DNA from: Woronichinia naegeliana WA131
GTDB lineage: Bacteria; Cyanobacteriota; Cyanobacteriia; Cyanobacteriales; Microcystaceae
Length of the DNA stretch: 64,000 bases
Assembly: GCA_025370055.1 (NCBI GenBank)
Contig: CP073041.1
Span: 2,852,001 to 2,916,000 of the forward strand
Reading direction: 5' to 3'
The translations under genes and the position numbers were made by a program. The notes under the pieces are model-generated. The model was given only the letters and a program-made list of their open reading frames with translations. It was not told where the DNA came from and did no database searches. Shown here piece after piece: positions 32,790-43,355 of this stretch (positions are counted from its first letter, which is position 1; the number at the start of each line of letters is the position of its first letter).

Positions 32790-33450
32790 TTATAGAAACC
32801 ATCTTGACCCTAGGGCTAGGTTTTCATCTCAAAGTTGTGGCTGAAGGGGTGGAAACGAAAGAGCAGGCAATGTTGTTACAATCATTAGGCTGTGAAGAAA
32901 TGCAAGGTTACTGTTTCAGTAAGCCTCTCTCGGCAGAGAAGATGACTCAATTTCAGCAATTCCAAATTCAGAATGTAGTCAAAGATACAAAAGGCTCGAT
33001 GTATTTACTGGCAAGGGTTTTGCTATGAAAATTGCCAATTAATCAACTAGGAAGAATTCGAGACAGCGAGAGAAACTGAGTCATCAAGCATAAAATCTAA
33101 AAGATGATGCCAGCTTTCAAAGAACAGATATTTGGTCAAAGAGAGAATATATTGAAAGAATCCCTTACGAGTGCCGCGTTGGACGCGAATTCTCTGGTAA
33201 CGTTCATCAACCAAACCTAAAACCGTGTGCAAGAGAAAAGCCAGCAAATTCAGGGTAAGCAAAACAGAGGCGAGGTGTTGTTTACCATGCCCAAAATTAT
33301 GCTCTAAGTGATAGCCTCGATTTTTGAGAATATTGTGATTCTCGTTCTCAGTGCGCCAACGAGTCCGTCCAGCACGACAGACATCAAGAACGATGTGAGG
33401 GGTGAGAAAATGATTGGTAATCCAACTATTGTGATAAAGAAGTTGAGCAT

Positions 33451-35054
33451 CCTGACTTTTCCCGTTAAGTCCAAAATCCAGCAATGCAAACTTCTAGAGG
33501 CTTTATCTGGCAAGGGTTTGAGTAATGATTCTCTTGACAGGAAAAAAATATTCTGAAGCCATCATCCCGCTTATCGTTCAAATTTCAAAAACAAAGGATG
33601 AAGGGAGTATGAGACTGTAAAATGGAGAAAATCTTAAAGGGCAGGTCAAAAAATGTTGGAATGGTGGACAAAAAACTTTGCCAGTTGTGAATTGGGAGAC
33701 GAGAGGCTAAACAATCGTGCCTTCTCGATTGGGAAAAAGTTAAGTGAGGGGTTTGGAAAAGCCTTATCAGAAGTGTTTAAGGGAGGAAACGAGTTAAAGA
33801 GGGCCTATGAATTTTTGGGAATCCGAAAACAGACTTTGTCAAGATAATAGAGCCGCACTGTGAAATGACAACTGCCGCCGTAGAAGAATATAAGATAATG
33901 CTATCAGTCGGAGATACGACCTTCTTAGATTATCGCAATATCAAGGAAAAAAGGGAAGGGTATGGGCCGACTGGAAAAGGAGGGAATGGATTAATACTGC
34001 ATAGTGCTTTAGCAATTGAGCCAGAAAAAGGACAAGTATTAGGTTTATTATGGCAAAAACTGTGGAATAGGGAGGTAAAAGAAAAGCCCCCAACAGATGA
34101 AACGGCGAAGCAGAAAAAAGAAAGACAGAAAGAACAAAGAAAAGCAGCTCGTCAAAGACCATTTGAGGAAAAAGAATCCTACAAATGGGTAGAGGCTCTA
34201 AACACCTGTGAGAAACAGGTAGAAAGTTCAACGAGGGTAATTCATGTATTTGACAGAGAAGGAGATGTTTCAGAAGTCTTTGACTCAGTGCGTCAACTCA
34301 AGCATACAGGAGTGCTGGTCAGAGCGTCTCATAATCGTAGTTTAGACAAAAATAGTGAACGACTTTGGCAACATTTGGAATCAGAACCGATTCGTTTTCA
34401 TCAAGAAATCGAGATTCCGAGTACAGGAAAAAGAAAAGCACGGAAGGTTAAGCTTGCCGTCCGATTTTGCTCAGTTAATCTACGAACTCCCTATCGTTTT
34501 GATAATCGTGACCCGTTGAATGTCTATGCTGTTTATGCGACAGAAATCGATTGTCCCGAAGGCGAAACTCCTTTATCTTGGATGCTTCTGACTACAGAAG
34601 TTGTTGAGACTATTGAGATGGCTGTCACTATTCTTCGTTGGTACACCTACCGATGGCGGGTTGAAGAATTTCATAAAGTCCTTAAGTCTGGTTGTCAGAG
34701 TGAGCGTTATCGACTTGCCTCTGATGGAATGAAAACTCTTTTGGGTTTTTTAAGTGTCATTGCTGTTGAACTTTTACACGTTACTTATCTTCATCGTACC
34801 CAGCCCGATGCTCTCGCGATTGAAATTCTTAATCCTCTTCAACTTCAGGTGTTAAAAGCAGCCGCCTCTCAAAAACTTCCCCCTATTTTGACTGTTGCTT
34901 GGGCTGTCGAGTCTGTTGCTTTTCTTGGTGGTTATCTTGAACATCGTCGTAAAACTCCTCTCGGTATCCAAGTCCTTTGGCGCGGTTGGTTGAAGTTGCA
35001 TGACCTTTGCCAAGGCTGGCAGCTTGCAATCCGCACTTAACGGGAAAAGTCAGG
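33451..35054 (+). mobile_element. Tn5-like IS4-superfamily element
   Basis: 1,604 bp. Inverted repeats CCTGACTTTTCCCGTTAAG at 33451 and CTTAACGGGAAAAGTCAGG ending at 35054 are perfect over 19 bp. An 8-bp duplication TTGAGCAT flanks it (33443-33450, 35055-35062). Confidence 0.95.
33653..35040 (+). pseudogene. Tn5-like transposase with a -1 frame break
   Basis: ATG 33653 begins MLEWWTKNFASCELGDERLN, the DNA-binding start of Tn5-type transposases. After RAYEFLG the frame must shift by -1 (GAA TTT TTG GGA ATC to GGG AAT CCG) to give NPKTDFVKIIEPHCEM and then the catalytic part to 35040: MLSVGDTTFLDYRN, VIHVFDREGDVSEVFD and YTYRWRVEEFHKVLKSG. All three acidic residues and the Y-x2-R-x3-E-x6-K signature are present. 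A one-base loss is most likely; programmed slippage at TTTTTGGG cannot be excluded. Confidence 0.85.
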
Positions 35055-35224
35055 TTGAGCATCGGATTCGCGGTGGATTTTTAGCTCACACCAGTTAACC
35101 AACAAAGCAGGCTGTTGGTCTCGCAGGGGAATCTGATTGAGATAACGGCAGTGCCAAATCTCGAAATACTTCCCATTCCAACGTCGGTGTTGAGTGGTTT
35201 TGACTTCTCCATTCGCTTCTAAAT

Positions 35225-36918
35225 AGGGCTTGCTGAAAAAAGCTGAAACCTTTACGGAGAAAAATAGTAGGCGAATTAAGAACCGCTAGAATGCACGAAA
35301 ATAGGGTAGAATGCCTCAAAACCATTGCATTAAGAAGAGAGAAAGCAGATGTACCGAAAGCAACAGTACTCAATTGAAACACCAGAAAACTTGAAAAATC
35401 TGTTCGGCGGGCAGTTAGACGAAGAAAATCGTTGGATAGAAATGTCAAAAATGATTCTTTGGGAAGAATATGAGGAAGAATATGCAAAAAACTTCACAGA
35501 AAAAAAAGGAGCCCCAGCCAAATCATTTAGAATGGCATTAGGAGCATTAATTATCAAAGAAATTTCAGGAAAAAGTGACAGAGAAACAGTAGAACAAATA
35601 AAAGAGAACCCTTATTTACAGTACTTTATAGGAATGGAAAGCTATAGTAGCAAAGAAGCATTTAGTGCGTCAATGATGGTTCATTTTCGTAAAAAAATAG
35701 GAATGGAATTAATAAATAAATAAAATTAATAAAGAAATAGAAAAAAAAGCGACGGGTGTAGCGTCAGAAAAAAAAGAAAATGAAGGAAAGTTATTGTTAG
35801 ATGCGACTTGTACACCAGCAGATATAAAATATCCAACGGATATAGGAATATTGAATGATGCCAGAGAAAAAATAGAAAAAATAATAGATAAGCTGTATGA
35901 AGAAATAAAAGAGAAAAGGAAAGAAAAGCCGAGGACTTATAGGGAAGTGGCAAGAAAAGAGTACTTAGCCATAGCAAAAAAACGTCGTGTGTCAAAAAAA
36001 GAAAGAAGAAAAGGAACAAAAAAACAACTAGGATATATAAAAAGAAACTTGTCTGATATAGAAAAAATGATAGAAGAGGGAGCAAAGTTAGAAAAACTAA
36101 CGAAAAAAGAGCAAGAAGAGCTTGTAACGATAGGAAAAGTGTATGAGCAACAGTTAGAAATGTATGAAAAAAAGACAAATAAAGTAGAAAACAGAATTGT
36201 GAGTGTAAGCCAACCTCACGTGCGTCCAATAGTGCGTGGAAAAGCGGGAAAAGCAGTAGAGTTTGGAGCTAAAATATCGGCAAGTAATGTGAATGGCTTT
36301 GTCTTCTTAGACAAATTAAGTTGGGATAATTACAACGAATCGGGAGATTTACAAGCGCGAATAGAAGAATATAAAAGGGAAACAGGATGTTATCCGGAAT
36401 CGGTTCATGTGGATAAAATCTATCGAACAAAAGCGAATCGAGCTTATTGTAAAGAAAGGGATATAAGAATGAGTGGTCCCCGATTGGGAAGACCGCCGAA
36501 AGAGGTGAGCAAAGAAAAAAAGAAAGAGGCACGCTCAGATGAAAGAGTGCGTAATGCCATTGAGGGTAAATTCGGACAGGGAAAGAGGAAATTTAGTCTT
36601 GGTCGAGTGATGGCCAAACTACCTGAGACCTCGGAAACGGTAATTGCGATGAACTTTTTGGTAATGAATCTTTCTACTCTACTTCAGAAGACAAAAAGTA
36701 AAAAGTTGTAGAGTCGTTTTTCTTGTGAAAAATGGTGTTAATTTTCCTCTCTTTTGTGAGGAGTGATTTGTGTTGACCTTTTTAGACAGAAAGGAACAAT
36801 AGATTAAACAAAATCTGTATTTTGATTTGTTTCCATAAGGATAAGTTATCTATGCTTTTTCAGTCCATACTTCCCTAACCCACATTTCTTTCGTTTTTTG
36901 ACTTTTTCAGCAAGCCCT
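35225..36918 (+). mobile_element. IS5-like element, copy 6
   Basis: 1,694 bp with the usual ends and 4-bp duplication AAAT (35221-35224, 36919-36922). Four bases longer than the intact copy owing to a short duplication in the transposase gene. Confidence 0.95.
35349..36711 (+). pseudogene. IS5-like transposase with 4-bp duplication
   Basis: The start matches the intact gene (ATG 35349). At about 35,712-35,724 AATAAATAAATAAAAT replaces the shorter AATAAATAAAAT of the intact copy, creating an early stop after MELINK. The rest (to 36711) is otherwise the same as the intact enzyme, including HVDKIYRTKANRAYCKE. Copies 3 and 6 were thus inactivated at nearly the same A-rich site by different slips. 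Confidence 0.88.
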
Positions 36919-37290
36919 AAATAGTTTAACCATTCATAGAGTGTGGGATGAGAAGTCGGTAAACAGACGAAGATAAAGTTGAAATCGTGGTCGAGACAGT
37001 GCTGACAAGTGGGCTGACGACTGTACAAGTCATCCCCTAGCAGAGTTATCTTCTGTCCCGCAAACAAACTAGCATGGTTACTTATCCAACGTTTCGCCGC
37101 ATTTTGCTCACAATCTTGCTTTTCAGAACCGTCTTGAGGGGTAATAAATTCAGGGGGTAAGGAAAAAACTGATTCATGGTCTGGGGAAACAATCACGGGC
37201 AATAATGCCTGATGGAAGTAGGTGACTTTTCCCTGTTTTGACGTTTTGGTTGAACAGCATGGACAATTTACTTTTTCCGAACTGTAGTAA

Positions 37291-38886
37291 CTGGACAGTG
37301 GGAAGTTCTCGAGCAGGGTAAGTGAGAAAAGAAAATCGGACATGCGATACCCAAGAGTGCCGTTATGTCCGAAACTGGCTGATATAGAAAATAGATAGCC
37401 AGTGCTATCTATCAATTATGCAACTATGTCAGCGACTAGAGCAAATCCTAGAGAATCTCCGTCCCGCCTTTAGCCGAGAAGCAACGTACCAATGGTTTAT
37501 CCTATTAGCCTGGGGAGTAGTGCTCAACAGCCAACCGAGCGCAATAACAAGCTATGTCAATGCCTTAGGGTTAACAGAGAGCTACTACCATCAGGCACTA
37601 CATTGGTTTGAATCCAAGGCATTTAACGTCAAAGGACTGACCTTGGGATGGTCGAAGTGGGTAAGTCAGCATGAAAATCTATATCGAATCAAGGAAAAAC
37701 GAGTGTATGTGGGGGATGGAATCAAAGTGGGGAAAGAAGGGCGCAAGATGCCAGGGGTAAAACGACTACACCAAGAATCCGGAAATGTGGCGAAGCCAGA
37801 ATGGATAAGGGGGCATTACTTCAATGCCTTGAGTGTTTTGGTGGGAGCAGGAAAAGCCTGCTTTGCCTTGCCCTTAGTGTTGCGGCTAGACGATGGCATC
37901 AAGTCCAAAGCAACGGCAAAGGAAGGGAAAAAAGGCAGCAAAAAAGAGAAGACTACTCTAGTCACGAAAATGGGGGAGCTTTGCACTACCTACGCAGAGG
38001 CGGGAAGCTATGTGATTTTGGATGCTTACTTCGCTTGTGGAGCAGTGCTCAAAAGTTTTCGCCAAAATGCCTTGCATCTCATCACCCGAGTGCGTTGCTC
38101 TACAGTGGCATATGCTCCCTTTTCTTCCGTTCCGACCTTGAGGGGGAAAGGACGACCACGGCTTTGGGGGAGTTCAATAAAACTAGAAAGCCTGTTTGCT
38201 CTTGTGGAGGATTTTCCCACCGCTAAAGTCTGGCTCTATGGTCAACAAGTCTCCGTTTCTTATCAGTGCTTTGAGTTCCACTGGGATAGTCCCCATCAGC
38301 TCGTTAAGTTTGTCCTCACCCAATTGCCCAACGGACAAAGACTGATTCTGCTTTCTACTGACCTCTGTTTGACTGGACCTGAGATTATTGCCGCTTACGG
38401 TCTCCGATTTAAGATTGAAGTCACTTTTCGTCAATTAATCCATCTTTTGGGCGGCTTTGCCTATCGTTTTTGGCTTAAGGCTCTTCCTACTTTACCGACC
38501 TGGCCTAGCAATCTTATCCTCCCTGACTATCCCCAAACTGTTCAGACTCAGATTTTAAACAAAGTAGAAGCCTTTGAGCGTTTTGTTAATCTTCATGTCA
38601 TTGTTCTCGGCTTACTTCAAATTCTTTCCTTAGAGTTACCCCAGGGGATTTGGGCTAATTTCCCTCGCTGGTTTCGGACTCTACCCTCCCATGGCTATCC
38701 TAGTGAACGCATTGCTCAACTAGCCATCCAACATCAAGCCCCAATGATTTTTCCTCAAAGTCCACCTAGTCTGCTTTTGCCTAAATTCCTTGCCGCTAAA
38801 CTTGACCCTTTTCCAAGTCCTGATAGACTTACTTTGGCCGCATAGTCATTACCTTCTCTGCCATCCATAAACTTCCCACTGTCCAG
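37291..38886 (+). mobile_element. IS4-type element (475-residue transposase), copy 3
   Basis: 1,596 bp with perfect inverted repeats CTGGACAGTGGGAAGTT and an 8-bp duplication TGTAGTAA (37283-37290, 38887-38894). It splits the old transposase gene after AMDGTNYY. Confidence 0.96.
37418..38845 (+). CDS. IS4-type transposase, intact
   Basis: 475 residues, the same family and length as 15074-16501 with scattered substitutions throughout. The catalytic blocks VYVGDGIKVGKEGRKMPG, YVILDAYFACGAV and YGLRFKIEVTFRQL are kept. No frameshift or stop is seen. The divergence from the other copies suggests a separate arrival or an older split. Confidence 0.93.
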   Translation: MQLCQRLEQILENLRPAFSREATYQWFILLAWGVVLNSQPSAITSYVNALGLTESYYHQALHWFESKAFNVKGLTLGWSKWVSQHENLYRIKEKRVYVGDGIKVGKEGRKMPGVKRLHQESGNVAKPEWIRGHYFNALSVLVGAGKACFALPLVLRLDDGIKSKATAKEGKKGSKKEKTTLVTKMGELCTTYAEAGSYVILDAYFACGAVLKSFRQNALHLITRVRCSTVAYAPFSSVPTLRGKGRPRLWGSSIKLESLFALVEDFPTAKVWLYGQQVSVSYQCFEFHWDSPHQLVKFVLTQLPNGQRLILLSTDLCLTGPEIIAAYGLRFKIEVTFRQLIHLLGGFAYRFWLKALPTLPTWPSNLILPDYPQTVQTQILNKVEAFERFVNLHVIVLGLLQILSLELPQGIWANFPRWFRTLPSHGYPSERIAQLAIQHQAPMIFPQSPPSLLLPKFLAAKLDPFPSPDRLTLAA

Positions 38887-39407
38887 TGTAGTAATTTGTC
38901 CCATCCATTGCTACTAGAAGATTTCCCCTCAATATTTCATAGGCTTTCAAGAATCCCATGCTCCTCAATGCTTGGTAAATTAACCCAAACAAAGGGAATA
39001 GACTACTCGCTGCTACCCCATCCACAATGTTGCGAATCTGTTCTACTGTTGGTATTTTTTCTAGTCCAAACAAGCTCTGAGCATTATCTCGCCCACAACG
39101 GCTGTTAAGCTGACGTTGGTACTCTAAAAATGACTCATTTTGCATAAAAAAGGCGGCAAATGCCCCCAGTATCGCCTCTCTTAGACTATATTTCGTTGCA
39201 TTACTAACCGAACGGGGGTCATCTATCTTCCCAATGACCTCGTTTAAACAGTGAACGATTCCGTCAAAACTTAGGTCGTTTACTTCCATCTTTCTCTCTG
39301 CAAAATCAGTAGACACTTTTCTCTTTATTCATAACTTCCTATAGGTCAAAGTTTTTCTGTCTCTATTTATACCATTTGAATTTGGAATTGCTGATTGATG
39401 ACACGCC

Positions 39408-40535
39408 CTAGGAAGATTCATGGTGAACAAAACTTTCCTCTGGACTTAGACTCCGTACCGCATTGAGAGCCTCCTTAATCATCACCGCCGAAGGCACTGC
39501 CACGATCACCCCCAATAATCCCCCCACTCTCGCTCCTGTCAATAGCGAAATTAAAACCCAAAAAGGATTTAAACCCGTAACACTGCCTAATACCCTTGGA
39601 GCAATCCCATTTTCAACAATTTGTTGAATAACCAGGGCGACGGCCAAGAGTTGGAGAGCTAAACCAATATCTCTTAATGCCACCAAGAAAGTGACCAGAG
39701 TAATACCGACCGACCCACCAAAAGGAATAAGGGCCATTAATCCCACCGTTAGACCAAACAGCAGGCCAAAAGGAACTTTGAGGAGCAGAAAGCCTGACAC
39801 CAATCCCAATGCCATACAGGCCGCAGAGATCAATTGCCCCAAGAAATAATTTTGAAAACTACGGCGTAGGGTTTGAGAAAAAGGTTGCTGAACGCGACTT
39901 GGCAACCAACCAATCACACTTTGCCAAATATCTTCCGTATGGAGAAGAAGATAAAAGGTTAAAATAACTGTCAATAGTACATCAAGGATACGGACAACCG
40001 TAAAAACCGTTAAATTTAAAGCCAAATTCAATGTACTGCCTGCTAGATTTTGCAGTTCTACGGCTAGACGGCTATTGATTTGAGTGATAATGCCATCAAA
40101 ACTGATGGGTAAGCCAAATAATTCGACTTTTTGATCCAATAGCATTAACTGACGTTGGCCAGAGTCTAACCATTCTGGCAATCTGGCCACCAATTGTTGG
40201 GCTTGGTTAAAGGCCAAGGGAACGAGAATAACACCAACAGCAGTAAATACCACCAGTGTAATTAAAAAGACAAAAGTGGCTGCCAGAAATCGTTTAATCC
40301 CTCTTTGGGCTAACCAAACAACGGGATAGTTCAAGAGGAAAGCCAACACGGCAGCCAGGAGAATAATCACAAAAAGGGATTGAAAATAGCCAAAAATTGC
40401 GGATAGGGCCCTCGCATTTAAGACCATGAGCGGGGCTCCTAAGGTTAAGACTAAGAGGCGGGCAAGCGGCCCCAAGGAGTTCCACCATTTAAATAACCAA
40501 TTTTGTTTATGGGGAGATGAGTCAGCGTTGACCAT
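39408..40535 (-). CDS. AI-2E family membrane permease
   Basis: A 375-residue polytopic protein of the AI-2E (YdiK/PerM/TqsA-like) family. About 7-8 hydrophobic segments are visible, with the first pair at residues 25-75 (LVLTLGAPLMVL and VIILLAAVLAFLLNYPVVWL). The soluble middle segment holds QLMLLDQKVELFGLPISFD. The family-typical C-terminal half has LLLKVPFGLLFGLTVGLMALIPFGG and VLGSVTGLNPFWVLISLLTGAR. Members export small molecules or act in stress tolerance; substrate unknown here. Start ATG 40535. No partner gene. Confidence 0.92.
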   Translation of the reverse strand: MVNADSSPHKQNWLFKWWNSLGPLARLLVLTLGAPLMVLNARALSAIFGYFQSLFVIILLAAVLAFLLNYPVVWLAQRGIKRFLAATFVFLITLVVFTAVGVILVPLAFNQAQQLVARLPEWLDSGQRQLMLLDQKVELFGLPISFDGIITQINSRLAVELQNLAGSTLNLALNLTVFTVVRILDVLLTVILTFYLLLHTEDIWQSVIGWLPSRVQQPFSQTLRRSFQNYFLGQLISAACMALGLVSGFLLLKVPFGLLFGLTVGLMALIPFGGSVGITLVTFLVALRDIGLALQLLAVALVIQQIVENGIAPRVLGSVTGLNPFWVLISLLTGARVGGLLGVIVAVPSAVMIKEALNAVRSLSPEESFVHHESS

Positions 40536-40950
40536 AATGATCGGTTGATTAACCCTGCTGTGATCGGAAAAACGAGATTGCGTTTCAAGTTTTATGCCGT
40601 TGGCATTGCCAGATGCTCTTTATTTTAAGCGACGATCAGGCACGAAACAGGATTTAAGGATTAATTCAGGAGATTTCTGACTTTGAATAGATTGATCGAT
40701 TCAAGAAAATGGGTTGGAAAAGGACGAAGGAAATATCGCCTAATGCCACAGGTATCGGCTCTTGCTTGAGAAGATTGGGGGGCTTTTTGGGGAGTCGCGT
40801 TTTTCTTTCGTCTGATCGCAAGCACTTTGGGGAGAAAGATCAATTTTTGTGATTGGCTCACGCTCAGTAGAAGATACGGTTTTATCAAGTTGTCCAGTCT
40901 TCTAAGGTTAAGTCGGTGATTTTTTTGTTTTTTGAGATTCTGATAATAAG
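40536..40950. other. Intergenic stretch with no gene seen
   Basis: A short reverse frame (40661-40888) lacks family features, ribosome-binding site or neighbours and is rejected as a gene. Confidence 0.6.
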
Positions 40951-41086
40951 TTAAAGCTCGGTTGCAATCTCCTCTTCATCATAAGCAGCCATTTCTTCAA
41001 GGTATAATCTACGGCGTTCTTCGGCCATGGCTTCGACAAATTCATCAAAGGAAGGATCGTCTTTAAAAATTCCGTAAGAATTCAGG
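40951..41086 (-). pseudogene. Small acidic protein, C-terminal fragment
   Basis: Reverse reading gives SYGIFKDDPSFDEFVEAMAE, then EERRRLYLEEMAAYDEEEIA, ending TEL. This resembles small cyanobacterial antitoxin-like proteins, but no in-frame start is found before the IS66 remnant. Naming as antitoxin is speculative. Confidence 0.45.
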
Positions 41087-41092
41087 AGAACG

Positions 41093-41394
41093 GGTTGACA
41101 AAAGAATCAGGAGCAGGAACAAGAGAAACAATGTCATCCTCGTCAACAGAAGCTAAAGCTTCGCGAAAAAATTCCAAAACAGAACGACCCTGAGCGCGAC
41201 AAGATTGAATGGCAGTCGCCCGAAACCTTACGCTTTGTCACGCCTAAACGCAGGGAACGTTCTGCTAAATTATTATCGGGGGCAACTTCAGGATGGTCAA
41301 GAAAATACCACCACTGATGAGACTTTTCATTAAGAGAAGTCGGTCGTGTTCTGAATCTGTGGATAAGACCAATCGCAATGTATTGCGCTGACAA
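41093..41394 (-). pseudogene. IS66 transposase, C-terminal remnant
   Basis: Reverse reading contains FLDHPEVAPDNNLAERSLRL and GVTKRKVSG, the conserved end of IS66 TnpC. A frame break is then followed by AIQSCRAQGRSVLEFFREAL. No other part of the element remains. Confidence 0.8.
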
Positions 41395-41429
41395 TGTTCT
41401 AGAAAAGCGATCTACAGATCTAGAACATT
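41393..41429. repeat. Perfect 11-bp inverted repeat
   Basis: AATGTTCTAGA and TCTAGAACATT are separated by 15 bases. It lies at the junction between the IS66 remnant and a nucleotidyltransferase fragment. It could be a hairpin end of a lost element or a stem-loop; no T-run follows. Confidence 0.6.
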
Positions 41430-41590
41430 ACCGCTTCCAAACATGGTTGGGAAAAACTGGGATGGATCTGTGATGTTGCTGAGTTTGTTTTAGTCCATCA
41501 GGAGATGGAGTGGACACTCATAATTGAGCAAGCAAAAAAATTGGGTTGTGAACGAATGCTTTTGATGGGCCTCACTCTCGCCAGCAATCT
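41423..41590 (+). pseudogene. Nucleotidyltransferase-family fragment
   Basis: Plus-strand reading SKHGWEKLGWICDVAEFVLV, then WTLIIEQAKKLGCERMLLMG, resembles the middle of large cyanobacterial nucleotidyltransferase-family proteins (conserved HGSKH..W..L.WICD..E). It has no start, and the IS1634 element cuts the other end. Confidence 0.6.
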
Positions 41591-43355
41591 TCTAGCCCAC
41601 ATTCCGTACATAAAAAAAGAACAAAGAAAATAAGAAAAGTCATTATGACAAAAGATAATACTGACAAGTAGTAGCCCCAAAAAAGCGCAAAATCCTCTCT
41701 CGCTCAAGCGTTAGATTGATTATTTGGGGACAATTATCCAGTACAACCCAATGAACTCCTCTCAACATCTGAAAAATCCAACGCAGTGTCGGACGCTGAG
41801 TCGGCTTTCCCAACTGATTAGGCACAGTCTCCTCCTGCTCTGCCAGAGCCAGTCTCAGTTTACGTTGTCCCAAGCTGTACACCAGTAAACACAACACCAT
41901 GATGAAACTCAATGCCATAATCCGCTCAGGGGTTTTGAGAAAAACACTGGACGCCAAAAACAGAGGGTCTTTAAGGAAGCGAAAACCTCGCTCTACCCCT
42001 TGCTGTTGCTTGTAGTGGACAAGCAGTTGCTCATCGCTCAAAGAGTCTCCATCTAGCTGATTCGTCGCCAAGACAAAACGTCCTGCTGCCCGCTCTGAAG
42101 CTTGAACTTTCGCACTATTGAGGCTGAAAGTGGCTTGGGCATGATAGCTACGACGAATGGGCTGTTCATGGGGACGGGGTTTACCTCGATGACCGTAATG
42201 ACATTTTTCGACGACAGTTAGGTCTTGAAGAAGATGCCATTCTAAACTCTTCTCCCATCGGCTCAGGGCGGTTAAAGCATCCTCCCGACAAGCAAATTCC
42301 TGACGCTGTAATTGTTCTAATTGTCTTTGAGCTTGAGCCGTTGCTTTCTCTGTCTTCTTCGTCAGTTGTTTGAGGTCTAAAGCTTTTTTTTGCTCGCTAT
42401 CTACCACTATCCAACGTTGTTTGACTCCCCCATATTCACTTTCTAAGGAGGTAAGACGATAGCCCTCTAAATCAGTTGTGATGAATTGCTCCGAGGCTAA
42501 TTGACTGACCGCATCCTGCACTTCTCTAATCGTTTTCGGCACAGAACATAACCAGTATATGCCGGTTAACTTTTGCAAGTTATCGGCACTGTATAAGGCT
42601 GAATCTGCTATATACAAACCATCGAATTGCCACTGCTCATTGAACTTTTTCAAGAGTTTAGCAAACTCTTTTTTATCACTTTGATTGCCATCTCCTAATT
42701 CGAGAAAAGCGGGAATGTCGCCATCCCCCCAACAGACTAGATTCAAGACAAATTGTTTCAAGTCTGGTCGCTTATCCTTTGAATAGCCATGAGTGATATG
42801 GATTATTTGGCTTTCTTTGTCTTCTCTCTCCACCGATAATTTATATTCCCCTTGTACCGATAATGAACTGGAGTCTAAATGGGAACTTTTCATCACTATT
42901 TTGAAGATTTCTACGGCTTTTAGACAAATTCCGAGAAACAAACGGCTGATGCCGGCCATAAAGATTAAATCTAAGACTCTCCCTAAACGGTCATCATTCA
43001 GGTCGCTGGCTTTTATTCCTTTTCCTAAAAGATGTTCTACTGGTTTATCTTCAAAAAAACGACTGAACAAATATAAAGGAGAGTTGATAAAGCCTAAGCC
43101 ATTGAGAATCATCGCTTTCACTACCAGACCCGCACTGATTTTAGCACGGTCATTTTCTCCTAGTTGTTCATTGATATAATCCACTAGACCTAGTTCATCA
43201 ACTATCGCCGCGATTATTCCTAAATGGTCGAGATTTTTAACGTTTAATTGGGTCATTTTCTCTTGGGTTTATTAGCTTTTTTATTTTAACTATTCTGTAG
43301 CCATTTTTGAATCTATTTTTATTTTTTCAAGACTAGTACGGAATACGGGCTCTAA
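41590..43355 (-). mobile_element. IS1634-family element
   Basis: Ends TCTAGCCCACATTCCGTAC (41591) and the complement of GTACGGAATACGGGCTCTAA (to 43355) form an imperfect inverted repeat. A second, truncated copy lies at about 43,980-44,330. No clear target duplication was seen. Confidence 0.8.
41643..43256 (-). CDS. IS1634-family transposase
   Basis: A 537-residue transposase, intact. The N-terminus reads MTQLNVKNLDHLGIIAAIVD. The Asp in SHLDSSSLSVQGEY, the Asp in LYIADSALYSADNL and the Glu in GVERGFRFLKDPLFLASSVF mark the DDE core. A long helical insertion with KKTEKATAQAQRQLEQLQ separates the second Asp from the Glu. The length and blocks fit the IS1634 (IS4-superfamily) group. It may be active. 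Confidence 0.92.
   Translation of the reverse strand: MTQLNVKNLDHLGIIAAIVDELGLVDYINEQLGENDRAKISAGLVVKAMILNGLGFINSPLYLFSRFFEDKPVEHLLGKGIKASDLNDDRLGRVLDLIFMAGISRLFLGICLKAVEIFKIVMKSSHLDSSSLSVQGEYKLSVEREDKESQIIHITHGYSKDKRPDLKQFVLNLVCWGDGDIPAFLELGDGNQSDKKEFAKLLKKFNEQWQFDGLYIADSALYSADNLQKLTGIYWLCSVPKTIREVQDAVSQLASEQFITTDLEGYRLTSLESEYGGVKQRWIVVDSEQKKALDLKQLTKKTEKATAQAQRQLEQLQRQEFACREDALTALSRWEKSLEWHLLQDLTVVEKCHYGHRGKPRPHEQPIRRSYHAQATFSLNSAKVQASERAAGRFVLATNQLDGDSLSDEQLLVHYKQQQGVERGFRFLKDPLFLASSVFLKTPERIMALSFIMVLCLLVYSLGQRKLRLALAEQEETVPNQLGKPTQRPTLRWIFQMLRGVHWVVLDNCPQIINLTLERERILRFFGATTCQYYLLS

Larger units (their letters stand above)
30570..33028 (+). pseudogene. FHA- and EAL-domain gene, broken
   Basis: ATG 30570 begins MFYRLI; skipping the MITE and the IS5-like element at the shared AATT target (30584, 30800, 32494) continues IIDSPSFKRVIHLRNSYYSI, GRHPCNSIVIPSPQISRYHA, an FHA phosphothreonine-binding start. 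The FHA reading ends at about 32,668 at another small element (32666-32789). Beyond it is the tail of an EAL cyclic-di-GMP phosphodiesterase domain: IIETILTLGLGFHLKVVAEG, VETKEQAMLLQSLGCEEMQG, to the stop at 33028. The middle of the gene is missing, so a deletion accompanied the insertions. That both pieces belong to one gene is inference from order and strand. Confidence 0.6.
33047..39316 (-). pseudogene. Old DDE transposase gene cut by three IS elements
   Basis: Four pieces on the minus strand join across three target duplications: 38,887-39,316 (MEVNDLSFDGIVHCLNEVIG ... LLVAMDGTNYY), 36,919-37,290 (CPCCSTKTSKQGKVTYFHQA, ITLLGDDLYSRQPTCQHCL), 35,055-35,224 (VKTTQHRRWNGKYFEIWHC) and 33,047-33,450 (YHNSWITNHFLTPHI, RWRTENENHNILKNRGYHLE). 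The rebuilt protein is a transposase with Asp in AMDGT, Asp in GDDLYS and Glu in ENENHN, of the kind usually grouped with ISNCY elements. Its own ends were not found. Confidence 0.85.

Noticed and set aside
40661-40888. 75-residue reverse frame downstream of the AI-2E permease start
   Set aside because: Low-complexity basic composition, no ribosome-binding site, no family resemblance.
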